A stretch of 64,000 bases of DNA from Cognatiluteimonas lumbrici (GCF_006476065.1 NZ_ML636798.1:62001-126000); one strand, 5' to 3'; counted from the stretch's first letter, positions 23,743 to 33,150 are shown. Numbers and translations: made by a program. Notes: generated from the sequence alone by a model not told the origin.

Positions 23743-25110
23743 ATGCCCCCCCAGACAGGCCGCAACGGCCGCGACGGCCACGCCCACCTCGACCGCCTCG
23801 CCGACGTCGCCACCCGCCTGCTCGACCGTTGCCGCGCGCTGGGCGCCAGCCAGGCCGAGGTCAGCTGCAGCGAGGAGCGCGGACTGAACGTGGACGTGCG
23901 CATGGGCGAGGTGGAGACGGTCGAATCCACCCGCGACCGCGGCATCGCCGTCACCGTGTACTTCGGCAAGCGCAAGGGCAGCGCCAGCACCGCCGACCTG
24001 CGCGAGGAGAGCCTCGAGGCCACCGTGGCCCAGGCCTGCGCCATCGCCCGCCACACCGAGGAGGATCCCGCCGCCGGGCTCGCGGACGCCGCGCTGATGG
24101 CGCGCCCGCCCGAAGGCGGTTTCCCGGATTTCGACGGCTGGCACCCCTGGGAGCTCGATGCCGAGCGCGCGATCGCGCTGGCGCTGGAATGCGAGCACGC
24201 CGGGCGCGAGCATCCCCGGATCGAGAATTCCGATGGCGCCTCGGTGTCGACCGGCGAGTCGCTCTCGGTGTACGCCAACACGCACGGCTTCGTCGGACGC
24301 TCGCGCGGGACGCGGCACTCGATCGGTTGTGCGCTGATCGCCGGCCGGATGGAGGACATGCAGCGCGACGGGTGGTACAGCACCGCGGTGGCCGCAGCGG
24401 ACCTGGAAGGCGCGGCCGCGATCGGGCGGCGCGCGGCCGAGCGCACCGCGGCGCGGCTCGATCCGCGTCCGCTCGCCACCGGCAGCATGCCGGTGCTGTT
24501 CAGCGCCGAGATGGCGCGCTCGCTGCTCGGCCACCTGGTCGGCGCCGTGTCGGGCGGCGCGCTGTACCGGCGCGCGAGCTTCCTGCTCGACAGCGCCGGC
24601 ACGCAGGTGTTCCCGGACTGGCTGGACATCGTCGAACGGCCGTTCCTGCCGCGCGGCTTCCGCTCCAGCGCGTTCGACGCCGACGGCGTGGCCACGCGCG
24701 AGTCGCCGCTGGTCGAGGGCGGCGTGCTGCAGCGCTACGTCCTCGGCAGCTACTCGGCGCGCAAGCTGGGGCTACGGACCACCGGCAATGCCGGCGGCGT
24801 GCACGAGCTCGAAGTCGGCGCCAATGCCGGCGACCTCGAGGCGATGTTGCGCGGCATGGGCAACGGCCTGCTGGTCACCGAGCTCATGGGGCAGGGCGTC
24901 AACGCGGTCACCGGCGACTACTCGCGCGGCGCCGCCGGCTTCCTGGTCAGGGACGGCGCGATCGCCCATCCCGTGGACGGCATCACCATCGCCGGCAACC
25001 TGCGCGACATGTTCGCCGCGATCGAGGCCGTGGGCGCCGAGGCCGACACCCGTTCGCACCTGCGCGTCGGCCCGGTGCTGGTCGGGCGCATGACCGTCGC
25101 CGGGGCTTGA
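23743..25110 (+). CDS. pmbA: Metalloprotease subunit PmbA/TldE
   Basis: 455 residues. Partner of TldD; the PmbA subunit has the same fold but no HExxxH zinc site, and indeed none is present. Family motifs: [79 protein letters not shown] and the ending [26 protein letters not shown] two bases before the ATG is the ribosome binding site and overlaps the -10-like element of the opposite darP gene. The tldD-darP-pmbA arrangement is typical of gammaproteobacteria. Confidence 0.95.
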   Translation: MPPQTGRNGRDGHAHLDRLADVATRLLDRCRALGASQAEVSCSEERGLNVDVRMGEVETVESTRDRGIAVTVYFGKRKGSASTADLREESLEATVAQACAIARHTEEDPAAGLADAALMARPPEGGFPDFDGWHPWELDAERAIALALECEHAGREHPRIENSDGASVSTGESLSVYANTHGFVGRSRGTRHSIGCALIAGRMEDMQRDGWYSTAVAAADLEGAAAIGRRAAERTAARLDPRPLATGSMPVLFSAEMARSLLGHLVGAVSGGALYRRASFLLDSAGTQVFPDWLDIVERPFLPRGFRSSAFDADGVATRESPLVEGGVLQRYVLGSYSARKLGLRTTGNAGGVHELEVGANAGDLEAMLRGMGNGLLVTELMGQGVNAVTGDYSRGAAGFLVRDGAIAHPVDGITIAGNLRDMFAAIEAVGAEADTRSHLRVGPVLVGRMTVAGA

Positions 25111-25177
25111 CTCGGCCCCGGCCCGCCCCGAGAGTGCCGGAAGGCGCCGGGTGGCGCCGCATGGAGGGGACATCGCA

Positions 25178-25594
25178 ATGAACGACATCAATCCGGCGCC
25201 GGCCAGCGTCGAGGGCGGCATTCCGGCGGAGCAGCGGCAGTGGGCGATGTTCGCGCACCTGTCCGCGATCGTCGGCGGCCTGGTCACCGCCGGCTGGGCC
25301 GGCAGCATCGGCTGCTTCCTCGGCCCGCTGGTGATCTGGCTGGTGAAGAAGGAGACCATGCCCTTCGTCGACGACCAGGCCAAGGAGGCGCTCAACTTCA
25401 ACATCACCGTGGCGCTCGTGTTCCTGGTGCTGCTCCTGCTCACCATCGGCACGCTCGGCATCGGCATCCTGCTGACCGCCCCGCTGATGATCATCGTCGG
25501 CATCGCCTGGCTGGTGTTCACCGTGATCGCCGCGATCAAGGCCAACGATGGCGTCAGCTACCGCTATCCGATGACCCTGCGGCTGGTGAAGTAG
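25178..25594 (+). CDS. DUF4870 membrane protein, first of a tandem pair
   Basis: 138 residues. DUF4870 signature EEQRQWAM-like start (AEQRQWAMFAHLSAIVGGLV), then three or four membrane segments and the conserved MPFVDDQAKEALNFNITV that precedes the last hairpin; ends with VSYRYPMTLRLVK. Inner-membrane location is likely; function unknown. ATG at 25178 follows GGAGGGGAC; an in-frame ATG at 25151 has a poorer site. The next gene starts one base after this stop and encodes a second DUF4870 protein. Confidence 0.85.
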   Translation: MNDINPAPASVEGGIPAEQRQWAMFAHLSAIVGGLVTAGWAGSIGCFLGPLVIWLVKKETMPFVDDQAKEALNFNITVALVFLVLLLLTIGTLGIGILLTAPLMIIVGIAWLVFTVIAAIKANDGVSYRYPMTLRLVK

Positions 25595-25595
25595 G

Positions 25596-26015
25596 GTGGA
25601 CGCGCCCGCTTCCGGCGAGCGCACCTGGGCCGCGGCCGCGCACGTCGCGGCCCTGGTCCTGGCGCTGTGCACGAGCTGGCTGGCCGGCGTCGCCGGGATG
25701 CTCGGCGCCGGCGTGGTCTACCTGCTGAAGCGCGACGACTCGCCGTTCGCCGCGCAGCACGCGCGCGAGGCGTTCAACTTCAACCTGAGCATGTTCGTGT
25801 ACGCGCTGGTCGCGTGCGCGATCGGCATCGCGCTGCTCGGCGCCACGGTCCTGACCCTGGGCATCGGCCTGCTGTTGACGCTGCCGGCCGGGATCGTGCT
25901 GCTGCTCGCGATCGCGGTGGTGGCGGTGGTCTGGCTGGTGTGCAGCATCATCGCCGCGGTCAAGGCGATGAACGGGGAGCCGTACCGCTACCCGTTCACG
26001 ATTCGCCTGCTCTGA
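25596..26015 (+). CDS. DUF4870 membrane protein, second of a tandem pair
   Basis: 139 residues starting with GTG one base after the stop of the first copy. Shares SPFAAQHAREAFNFNLSMFV and the final NGEPYRYPFTIRLL with copy one, while the first half has diverged (TWAAAAHVAALVLALCTSWL). Three to four membrane segments. The immediate abutment implies co-expression and perhaps a heteromeric complex. A tandem duplication followed by divergence is the simplest origin. Function unknown. Confidence 0.82.
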   Translation: MDAPASGERTWAAAAHVAALVLALCTSWLAGVAGMLGAGVVYLLKRDDSPFAAQHAREAFNFNLSMFVYALVACAIGIALLGATVLTLGIGLLLTLPAGIVLLLAIAVVAVVWLVCSIIAAVKAMNGEPYRYPFTIRLL

Positions 26016-26024
26016 GCGACCTGC

Positions 26025-27380
26025 CTAGCGGCCGGCGTAGCGCTCCAGCCCCGGCACGCCGCCGCGGTCCATGTGGTCGAGGCGGTCGTCCAGCGGCGGG
26101 TGCGTGCGGTACAGCTGCGCCAGGCTCGCCGACTCCGTGCCGAACGCGGTCATCTTCTGCAGCACCGCGTACAGCGCGAGCGGGTTGAAGCCCGAGCGCA
26201 CCAGGTAGACCTCGGCAGCCTGGTCGGCGCGGAACTCGGCATCGCGGTCCAGCCCCGCCAGCAGCGCCCTGGCGCCGAACTTCGTCGCGTATTCCTTGGC
26301 GTAGTGCTCGGCTAGGTTGCCGGTGGAGACCTGGCTGGCGGCGGCGCGCACGCCGGCCTGGGTCACCTGCTGCTTGTGGATCACGTTGTAGTGGTCGCGC
26401 TGGACGACGTGGCTGATCTCGTGCCCGAGCACCGCGGCGACTTCGGCGTCGTTGGCCAGCAGTTCGTACAGGCCGCGGGTCAGCAGCACGTAGCCGCCGG
26501 GCGCGGCGAAGGCGTTGATGTCCGGCGAATCGATCACGCCGAAGGCCCAGGGCAGGTCGGGGCGGGTCGTCTGCGAGGCGACCCAGCGCCCCAGCACGTT
26601 CACCCGCCGCTGCGCCGCCGCGTCCTGCCACAGCGGCGCCGCGCCGAGGACGCGTCCGGCCAGTTCCGGCCCCAACGCCAGCTCCTCGGCCAGGATCTCT
26701 TCCTCGGACTTGCCGATCGTGGCGTCGGCGACATCGAGCGCGGCGTCGCCGGCATTGCCCAGCGTGTTGCCGGTGAGGCTGCCGAGCAGGCTGCGCGCCA
26801 GGCCGAAGCCCTTGCGCTTGCTGGCCTGGGTGGCGCCGCCGCGCTTGCCGGTGGTGGCCTCGGCGGCGTACTCGAAGCGGGTCGCTTCCCAGCCCTGCGC
26901 ACGGGCGTGCGCGGCGGCGGTCGCGGCATCCACGCGGTTGGCTTCCATCGCCTGCAACTGTCCGCCGTCGAAGGCCGCGGACTGCAGCGTGCTCTCGTCC
27001 AGCCCGCGCACGCCCGCGGTCTCGGTGACGCGGCCCTTGCCGGCCTGGCCGGTGAACAGCGCGCGCACGTTGGCGTCGCCGCCTTCCTGCGCCGCGTAAT
27101 CCATGCGCACGTCGGTGACGCGGAGGTAGCCGCTGGCGCCGTCGGCGAGCGCGACCTTGAACCACAGGCCCTCCTGCGCCGAGACCGAGACGCTGTCGCC
27201 GCGGCGCAGGTCCGCCACCTTCGGCGCGTCGAAGTCGGGTGCCTGGCGAACCTCCGCCTTCGGCTTGTGCACGGTCGCCGCCATTTCGGCGGCGGCCGCC
27301 GGCAGGGCCGCCGCGCACAGCAGCGCGAGGGTGGCGAGGACGACGGTCAGGCCCCGGGGGCCGCTACTTGCCCGCATCAT
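26025..27380 (-). CDS. Exported M48-family metallopeptidase with N-terminal SH3-type domain
   Basis: 451 residues. Signal peptide (about residues 1-31, ending LPAAAAE); an SH3-like domain (about 35-95: KAEVRQAPDFDAPKVADLRR and GLWFKVALADGASGYLRV); a linker of about 130 residues; and an M48 peptidase domain with zinc ligands His320 and His324 in LGHEISHVVQRDH and Glu382 in DAEFRADQAAE. Soluble periplasmic M48 enzymes of this kind resemble BepA/LoiP-type envelope proteases. The C terminus has YRTHPPLDDRLDHMDRGG, typical of the family. AAGGAG eight bases before the ATG supports the start. It overlaps the CHASE2 gene by 17 bp, so both are made from one message. Confidence 0.9.
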   Translation of the reverse strand: MMRASSGPRGLTVVLATLALLCAAALPAAAAEMAATVHKPKAEVRQAPDFDAPKVADLRRGDSVSVSAQEGLWFKVALADGASGYLRVTDVRMDYAAQEGGDANVRALFTGQAGKGRVTETAGVRGLDESTLQSAAFDGGQLQAMEANRVDAATAAAHARAQGWEATRFEYAAEATTGKRGGATQASKRKGFGLARSLLGSLTGNTLGNAGDAALDVADATIGKSEEEILAEELALGPELAGRVLGAAPLWQDAAAQRRVNVLGRWVASQTTRPDLPWAFGVIDSPDINAFAAPGGYVLLTRGLYELLANDAEVAAVLGHEISHVVQRDHYNVIHKQQVTQAGVRAAASQVSTGNLAEHYAKEYATKFGARALLAGLDRDAEFRADQAAEVYLVRSGFNPLALYAVLQKMTAFGTESASLAQLYRTHPPLDDRLDHMDRGGVPGLERYAGR

Positions 27381-29298
27381 GACTGCACTCCTTGTCCGTG
27401 GCTGGCGCGGTGGTTCCTGCAAGACTACGGATTCCGGGGCCCGGGTGCGACACGGGCGCGCCAGCCGCGCATTCAGCCTGGTCCGGCGCCTCGTCCGCGG
27501 CGAAGGCATCGAAGGCCGACAGCGGGCGCTCGGCCTCGGCCGCGAGCAGCCGGCCCAGGACCCGGCACACGCGGACGCGCGTCTGCTCCGCGGTCTCGTC
27601 CTCGTGCACGGCGGCGCTGATCAGGCTGGCGACCAGCACCTCGCCGTCGGCCGACAGGATCTGGTCCTTCGCCGCCAGGTAGTCGCGCAGCGAGCGCAGT
27701 TCGCGTTCGGCCAGCGCCGCGACCTCGGCGCGGTCGTGGCCGCGCCACATCAGCACGTTGATGTCCATCAGCGACTCGTACAGGAAGTGCTTGTATTCGA
27801 CGATGCCCTCGATCGCCACCGCCTCGGCGCCGCGGTACAGCCAGCCGCGCAGGCGGCGCCGGTACTCGCGGACACGTCGGCGGCTCTCGCGCCTGCCCAG
27901 GTCGGCCTCGTGCGGGTCGAAGCGCAGCCGCACCAGCGCCAGCCAGTGGTCGTTGTCGGGATCGAACTGCGGGCGGTAGTCGTCGTTGCCGACCGCGCGC
28001 CCGCGCTGGGTTGCGGCATAGCTGCGGCACAGCCCGAACACCAGGCTGACGAAACCGATCGCGGCGAAGATGTCGAAGAACACCCCGAACGTGCTCAGGC
28101 CGACGAACGCGGCGCCGACCAGCAGCAGGTTGCTGGCGACGAAGATCGCGTCCATGTCCCAGGACGGCTCGCCGCGCCAGAACACGAAGCACGAGAACAG
28201 TGACAGCAGCGCCGCGAACACGTACTTGAACCAGGCCGGCGGCATGCGCACCGCGGTGCCGGCGAGCAACGCCTCGACCGCCTCGGCGTGGACCTCGACC
28301 CCGGCCATGGCGGCGTCCACCGGCGTGGGCTTGGCGTCGTTCAGCCCGGAGGCGGTGTAGCCGACCAGCGCGACCGCGCCGGCGAGGTCCGGGAGCGCGT
28401 CACCGCACACCGGCTCGCCCTCGATCAGGTCGGCGGCGCTGGCGAACGGCAGCCGGCTGTGCTCGCGCCAGTTGACCCGGATGGAGGCCGGGTACGAGGC
28501 CGCCGGGCGCCCGCTCGCGGCGCTGGCGACCTGCAGCGCCAGCGACGGCAGCGCCCAGTCGCCGGCTTCGTGGCGCAGGCCGACGTCGCGCAGCACGCCG
28601 TCGTTGCCGCGGTCCACGTCCAGCAGGGCGCTGTGCGCGCGCATCGCCTCGCCGTAGGGCTGCATCAGCACCAGGCCAGGCCCGGGGACGGCCGGGTCCG
28701 GCACCAGCGCGAACGCGTTCGGCGCCAGCGAGGCGGGCGTGGTGTTGCCGGCATTCGCGAACGACTCGTCCACGGTCGCCGAGCCGAACACGAAGCGCCC
28801 GTTGCCGCCCTCGGCCATGGCTTCGAGCACCATGTCGCCCATGGGGTCGGTGCGCGAGGCCTCGATGAACTGGATGTCGTAGCCGACCGCGCGCACTCCG
28901 GCGCGGTCGAGCGCGTCCAGCACGTCGGCGTGGCGTTGCCGGCTCCAGGGCCAGCCGCCTTCGCCGCGCGCGCGGTAGTACTCGATCGAACAGTCGTCGA
29001 TCTCCACCACCACGACCTTGCCCGAGGGCACCGGTTCGGTCGGTCGCAGGCCGATCACGGTGTCGAACACCGCGTCCTCGGCCGCGGCCAGGTTGCGCGC
29101 ATGGCTCCAGTCCCAGCCCAGCCACGCCAGCGCCGCCACCGCGAGCAACGGGTAGAAGGCGAACTTCAGGCGCAGCGCGAGCTTCGCGTACGGGCGCCGG
29201 TAGCCGCGCTCGAGCGCGCCCCAGCGGGTGATGAAGGTAAAGCTGGCCCAGGCCATGGCGGCCTCGAACCGGCGCGCGACGCGCGTCGTCCAGCGCAT
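27364..29298 (-). CDS. CHASE2-domain membrane sensor without recognised output domain
   Basis: 644 residues. Membrane helix about 46-64 (KFAFYPLLAVAALAWLGW), periplasmic CHASE2 domain about 75-345 with VVVVEIDDCSIEYY, WPWSRQRHADVLDAL, GYDIQFIEASRTDP and VALVGYTASGLNDAKPTPVD, then three membrane helices (about 355-425). The cytosolic part (about 430-644) is charged and helical (RRESRRRVREYRRRLRGWLY; HDRAEVAALAERELRSLRDY) and shows no GGDEF, adenylate cyclase, histidine kinase or serine/threonine kinase motif. CHASE2 is a sensory module normally attached to such outputs. It is upstream of and overlaps the M48 peptidase gene; the Yip1-like gene diverges 128 bp away. Confidence 0.87.
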   Translation of the reverse strand: MRWTTRVARRFEAAMAWASFTFITRWGALERGYRRPYAKLALRLKFAFYPLLAVAALAWLGWDWSHARNLAAAEDAVFDTVIGLRPTEPVPSGKVVVVEIDDCSIEYYRARGEGGWPWSRQRHADVLDALDRAGVRAVGYDIQFIEASRTDPMGDMVLEAMAEGGNGRFVFGSATVDESFANAGNTTPASLAPNAFALVPDPAVPGPGLVLMQPYGEAMRAHSALLDVDRGNDGVLRDVGLRHEAGDWALPSLALQVASAASGRPAASYPASIRVNWREHSRLPFASAADLIEGEPVCGDALPDLAGAVALVGYTASGLNDAKPTPVDAAMAGVEVHAEAVEALLAGTAVRMPPAWFKYVFAALLSLFSCFVFWRGEPSWDMDAIFVASNLLLVGAAFVGLSTFGVFFDIFAAIGFVSLVFGLCRSYAATQRGRAVGNDDYRPQFDPDNDHWLALVRLRFDPHEADLGRRESRRRVREYRRRLRGWLYRGAEAVAIEGIVEYKHFLYESLMDINVLMWRGHDRAEVAALAERELRSLRDYLAAKDQILSADGEVLVASLISAAVHEDETAEQTRVRVCRVLGRLLAAEAERPLSAFDAFAADEAPDQAECAAGAPVSHPGPGIRSLAGTTAPATDKECSHDAGK

Positions 29299-29426
29299 TC
29301 GGTCTCCCCTTGCCCGGCCCGTGCGACGGGTTGCAGGGGGAGGATACTGCGTCCCGGCCCTTTGCTATGCTCCGCGCGGAGTTGGAAAGCTGCAATCACG
29401 GACTTGCCCTGGGGAGGGGAATTGCA

Positions 29427-30674
29427 ATGGATTCGAATGCACTGATCGCGCGGGTGAAGGGCATCCTGCTCGCGCCGAAGGCCGAATGGCCGGTCATCGC
29501 CGGCGAGCCGGCGACGGTCAAGGGCCTGTACACCGGCTACGCGATGATCCTCGCCGCCATCCCGGCGGTGTTCGGCTTCATCAAGGGCAGTTTCATCGGG
29601 CACAGCCTGTTCGGGGTCACGGTGACCACGCCGATCGCCGCGGGCCTGGTCGGCATGGTCGTCGGCTACGCGCTGGGCCTGGCGATGCTGTACGTGGTCG
29701 CGCTGGTGGTGAACGCGCTGGCGCCGAGCTTCGGCGGCGAGAAGGACCAGGTGCAGGCGCTGAAGACGGTGGTGTACGCCTGGACCGCGTCCTGGGTCGC
29801 GGGCATCGCGAACATCGTGCCGTGGATCGGCTGGCTGGTGCTGCTGGCCGGCGGCATCTACAGCATCTACCTGCTGTACCTGGGCCTGCCGCACACCATG
29901 AAGTGCCCGCCGGACAAGGCGATCGGCTACACGGCGGTCAGCGTGATCGTGACCATCGTGCTGAGCTGGATCCTGGCGCTGGTGGTCGGCGGCATCACCG
30001 CCATGGGCGGGCTTGCGGGCGCGGCCGCGATGGGCGGCGACGGCGCGGAGGTCAGCTTCGACAAGGACAGCCGCCTCGGGCGCCTGGCCGAGATGTCGCG
30101 GCGCATGGAGGCCGCCGCCGAAGCCAACAAGGAGGCCGCGGAAAGCGACGACCCGCAGGTCCAGGCGCAGGCCATGGCCGCGATGATGGGGGCCATGGCC
30201 GGGCGCGAGGACGGCCAGCCGGCCGAGTCGCTGGCGCCCGACCAGCTCAAGGCGTTCCTGCCGGGCACCCTCGGCGGACTCGAGCGCCAGTCGCTTTCGG
30301 CCAACCGCCAGGCCGCGATGGGCATGCAGGTCAGCGAAGCCTCGGCGACCTACGCCGACGACGCGCAGCGGGTCGAGATCGAAGTGACCGACCTGGTCGC
30401 GCTCGGCGGCATGATGGCGATGGCGACCGCGTTCGGCGGCGAGTCCGAGAGCGAAAGCGAGAGCGGCTACGAGCGCACCTACGTGCGCGACGGCCAGCGC
30501 ATCCACGAGCGCTGGGACGCCACCAGCGGGTACGGCGAGTACAGCGTGCTGGTCGGCGACCGCTTCCAGGTCGAAGCCAGCGGCCAGGTGGCCGACATGG
30601 GCCAGCTCAAGCGCATGGTCGGGAGCATGGACCTCGACGGCCTGGCCCGGCTGAAGGACGCCGGGGCCCGCTGA
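29427..30674 (+). CDS. Yip1-family membrane protein with large soluble C-terminal part
   Basis: 415 residues. MDSNALIARVKGILLAPKAE and WPVIAGEPATVKGLYTGYAM mark the Yip1 domain of bacteria, which spans five or six membrane helices to about residue 200. The rest (about 205-415) is soluble, with a coiled-coil-like stretch rich in Met/Ala/Glu (MSRRMEAAAEANKEAAESDD), an acidic-serine repeat (ESESESES, about residue 338) and a C-terminal beta-rich part. GGGGAGGGG seven bases before the ATG supports the start at 29427; upstream in-frame sequence is not conserved in character. Function unknown. Divergent from the CHASE2/M48 operon. Confidence 0.82.
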   Translation: MDSNALIARVKGILLAPKAEWPVIAGEPATVKGLYTGYAMILAAIPAVFGFIKGSFIGHSLFGVTVTTPIAAGLVGMVVGYALGLAMLYVVALVVNALAPSFGGEKDQVQALKTVVYAWTASWVAGIANIVPWIGWLVLLAGGIYSIYLLYLGLPHTMKCPPDKAIGYTAVSVIVTIVLSWILALVVGGITAMGGLAGAAAMGGDGAEVSFDKDSRLGRLAEMSRRMEAAAEANKEAAESDDPQVQAQAMAAMMGAMAGREDGQPAESLAPDQLKAFLPGTLGGLERQSLSANRQAAMGMQVSEASATYADDAQRVEIEVTDLVALGGMMAMATAFGGESESESESGYERTYVRDGQRIHERWDATSGYGEYSVLVGDRFQVEASGQVADMGQLKRMVGSMDLDGLARLKDAGAR

Positions 30675-30678
30675 AGCC

Positions 30679-31563
30679 TCAGCGGTCGCGTTCGACCGCG
30701 AGCCGGGCGAGGCGGCGCAGGCCGTCCGCCCGCGGTCCGAAGCCGGAGAGCGCCGCGTCCATCGCGGCGCTCAACGTTTGCAGCCGCGCGTGCGCGGCGT
30801 CCACGCCCAGCAGCGCGGGGAAGGTCGCCTTGTCGCGCGCCGCGTCGCGGCCCGCGGTCTTGCCGAGGGTGGCGCTGTCGCCCTCGACGTCGAGCAGGTC
30901 GTCGCGCACCTGGAAGGCGAGGCCGAGCGCGTCGGCGTAGTCGTCGAGCCGTGCGCGCGCGGGCGCGTCCACGCCGGCGGCGATCGCGCCCAGGCGCACC
31001 GCCGCGCGCAGCAGCGCGCCGGTCTTCAGCACATGCAGGCGCTGCAGGGCGTCGGCGTCGATCGCGCGTCCGGTGGCATCGATGTCCAGGGCCTGCCCGC
31101 CGCACATGCCGTGCACGCCGGCGGCGCGCGCCAGTTCCGCCAGCATCGCCACGCGCGCCGTGGCCGGCAGCGGCGCGGCGGCGAGCAGTTCGAACGCCAG
31201 CGACTGCAGCGCGTCGCCGACGAGGATGGCGGTGGCCTCGTCGAAGGCCACGTGCACGGTCGGCTTGCCGCGGCGGAGGTCGTCGTCGTCCATCGCCGGC
31301 AGGTCGTCGTGCACCAGCGAGTAGGCATGCACCAGTTCGACCGCCGCGGCGGCGTGGTCCAGCGCCTCCTCGCCGCAGCCGAACGCGGTGCCGGTGGCGT
31401 AGACCAGCAGCGGGCGCATGCGCTTGCCGCCGTCGAGGGCGGCATGGCGCATGGCCGCATGCAGGCGCCTTGGTTCGGCCGCGGGGTCGGGCAGGGCGGC
31501 TTCGAGCGTGGCTTCGGTGCGCGCGCGCCAGCCCGCGTGCGCGTCGCCGCCGGCGTCAGGCAT
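30679..31563 (-). CDS. ispA: Farnesyl diphosphate synthase (polyprenyl synthetase family)
   Basis: 294 residues. Condenses IPP with DMAPP and GPP to give farnesyl diphosphate for undecaprenyl-PP, quinones and other prenyl lipids. First Asp-rich motif in [31 protein letters not shown] upstream, [27 protein letters not shown] and second Asp-rich motif [13 protein letters not shown]. It overlaps xseB by 8 bp. dxs, which often follows in other proteobacteria, is not downstream: the next gene converges after 4 bp. Confidence 0.95.
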   Translation of the reverse strand: MPDAGGDAHAGWRARTEATLEAALPDPAAEPRRLHAAMRHAALDGGKRMRPLLVYATGTAFGCGEEALDHAAAAVELVHAYSLVHDDLPAMDDDDLRRGKPTVHVAFDEATAILVGDALQSLAFELLAAAPLPATARVAMLAELARAAGVHGMCGGQALDIDATGRAIDADALQRLHVLKTGALLRAAVRLGAIAAGVDAPARARLDDYADALGLAFQVRDDLLDVEGDSATLGKTAGRDAARDKATFPALLGVDAAHARLQTLSAAMDAALSGFGPRADGLRRLARLAVERDR

Positions 31564-31819
31564 CGCCGCCGTCGCCGGCCGGGGGGAACGGCTTCGCGCC
31601 CTCGGGATCGTCCGGGTCGCCGAGCAGCCGCACGCGCAGTTCGGCCTGCTCCAGCGCGGCCTGGCAGCGGCGGTAGAGGCCGACGCCCGACTCGTAGGCG
31701 GCCAGCGATTCCTCGAGGCTCATGTCGCCGTGCTCCATCTTCTCGACCAGCTTCTCGAGCGCGTCGAGCGAGCGCTCGAAGTCGGCGACGGGGGAGCGCT
31801 CGGCGTTGTCCTTGACCAT
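31556..31819 (-). CDS. xseB: Exodeoxyribonuclease VII small subunit
   Basis: 87 residues with the XseB signature: [20 protein letters not shown] and [20 protein letters not shown], then a Pro/Gly/Asp tail. Binds the XseA large subunit to form exonuclease VII for single-stranded DNA degradation. Coupled to ispA by overlap. Its start codon has no Shine-Dalgarno; TAGAAT lies six bases upstream and directly abuts the REP-like hairpin that begins at the tilS stop, suggesting a leaderless transcript from a promoter of its own. Confidence 0.94.
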   Translation of the reverse strand: MVKDNAERSPVADFERSLDALEKLVEKMEHGDMSLEESLAAYESGVGLYRRCQAALEQAELRVRLLGDPDDPEGAKPFPPAGDGGDA

Positions 31820-31825
31820 GGCGCG

Positions 31826-31831
31826 ATTCTA
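31826..31831 (-). promoter_or_regulatory. -10 element six bases before xseB start (leaderless candidate)
   Basis: On the minus strand TAGAAT is followed by CGCGCC and then the xseB ATG, with no Shine-Dalgarno possible in between. The first bases of the element overlap the end of the REP-like hairpin; the -35 region would lie inside that hairpin. Confidence 0.4.
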
Positions 31832-31856
31832 TCGCGGCGCGGGCGCCGCTCCTACA
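31830..31856 (-). repeat. REP-like hairpin, copy A, covering the tilS stop codon
   Basis: On the minus strand the sequence begins TGTAGGAGCGGCGCCCGCGC and ends CGCGATA. It has a GCGGCGC/GCGCCGC stem. The same 26-27 bases, with one difference in the loop, occur in the other orientation at 50498-50523. The TAG of the unit is the tilS stop codon. TGTAGGAGCGGC-type units are familiar as dispersed intergenic repeats in Pseudomonas and Xanthomonadaceae genomes. Confidence 0.7.
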
Positions 31857-33146
31857 CGTTCCCCGCGGGCCGGGTCCAGGCCAGGCGCGCGCCGCGGGCC
31901 TCCAGCCAGGCCGCCAGCGCCGCAGAGACGATGCGGTCGCCGGCCGCGAGCACGGCGCCTTCCGCGTCCGACAGCAGCGGCAGTTGCGCGCGCTCCCAAG
32001 GCGGCACGGCGCGCTCCTGCAGCACGTGCTTGAGCGCGTGCGAGTGCCTGCGCCCGGGCAGGGTGATGCGTTCGCCGCCCTGGCGCGCGTGCACGGTCAC
32101 GGGGTGCTCGAACACGGCGCCCTCCAGGCGCAGCACGCCGCCGCCGGGCAGTGCCAGCGGAGTGCGGCCGTCCCAGGTCGTGCGCCAGTCGCGCGGCAGC
32201 GGCTCGCGTTGCCGGCCGGCATGCAGCAGGTCGCGCCAGCGCTGCAGGCAGGCATCCGCCCAGGCGTAGGTCGCGCCCGAGTCGGGCGCGGCCTGGAGCA
32301 GGTCGGATTCGACGCTGGCGACGCCGCTGGCGGGGAGCGGCGGCAATCCCAGCGCGTGGATCCAGCGGCGCAGCACGCGTGCGCGTCGTGCCCGGGGCAG
32401 GACCTGCAGCGCGCGCGCGTCGAGTTCGTCGGCCGCGCCGGCGCGGACCGAGTCCAGTGCCCGCGCATCCTCCGCCTCGAGCAATCCCACGGCCTCCGCC
32501 GCAAGCGCCGCGCTGCGCGCGAACGCCGCCCCGGCGTGCGGCCAGCGCTCGCGCAGGAGCGGCAGCACGCGGGCGCGCAGGTAGTTGCGATCCAGTGTGT
32601 CGTCGGCGTTGCTGGGGTCCTCGATCCAGTCGAGGGCTTCCCCGCGCGCCCACGCCAGCAGGGCGTCGCGCGGTGCATCGAGCAGCGGCCGCCACAGCCA
32701 ACCGCGGCCGTGCGCGCGCCAGGCCTGCATCGCGGCGAGGCCGTCCGGCCCGGACGCGCGCAGCGCGCGCAGCAGGAAGGTCTCGGCCTGGTCGTCGGCG
32801 TGGTGGGCCAGCGCCAGCACCTCGCCCTCGCGCAGGGCCGCGTGGAAGGCCGCGTGGCGCGCCGCGCGCGCGGCGGCCTCGGGCCCGGTGCCGGCATTGC
32901 GCGGGACCTGCACCCGCACGCCCTGCAGCGGGATGCCGAGCCGGGCGCATTCGCCCTCGCAGTGCGCCTGCCAGGCATCGGCCGCGGCCTGCAGCCCGTG
33001 GTGCACGTGCAGCGCGCGCAGGCCGCCGTGCAGCGACGGCGACGCCGCCAGCAGGTGCAGCAGGACCGTGGAATCGAGGCCGCCGCTGAAGCCCAGCAGG
33101 ACCGGGCGCGGTTCGCCGGGCTGCGGGATCAGCGGCGGCGCGCCAC

Positions 33147-33150
<4 letters not shown>
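31852..33150 (-). CDS. tilS: tRNA(Ile)-lysidine synthetase
   Basis: 432 residues. Ligates lysine to C34 of the CAU-anticodon tRNA-Ile2, converting it to lysidine so it reads AUA; essential. The PP-loop SGGLDS lies in [20 protein letters not shown] (about residues 18-37), with [19 protein letters not shown] (about 115-133), [20 protein letters not shown] and a C-terminal TilS domain ([17 protein letters not shown]). The GTG start at 33150 overlaps the accA stop by 4 bp. The open frame continues far upstream through accA and dnaE in another frame and is not coding there. Its stop codon is supplied by a REP-like repeat. Confidence 0.94.

Noticed and set aside
26025-27380. Possibility that the M48 protein is HtpX or BepA proper
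   Set aside because: HtpX is a membrane protein without SH3 domain, and BepA has C-terminal TPRs; this protein has an N-terminal SH3-like domain and no TPR, so no gene symbol was given.
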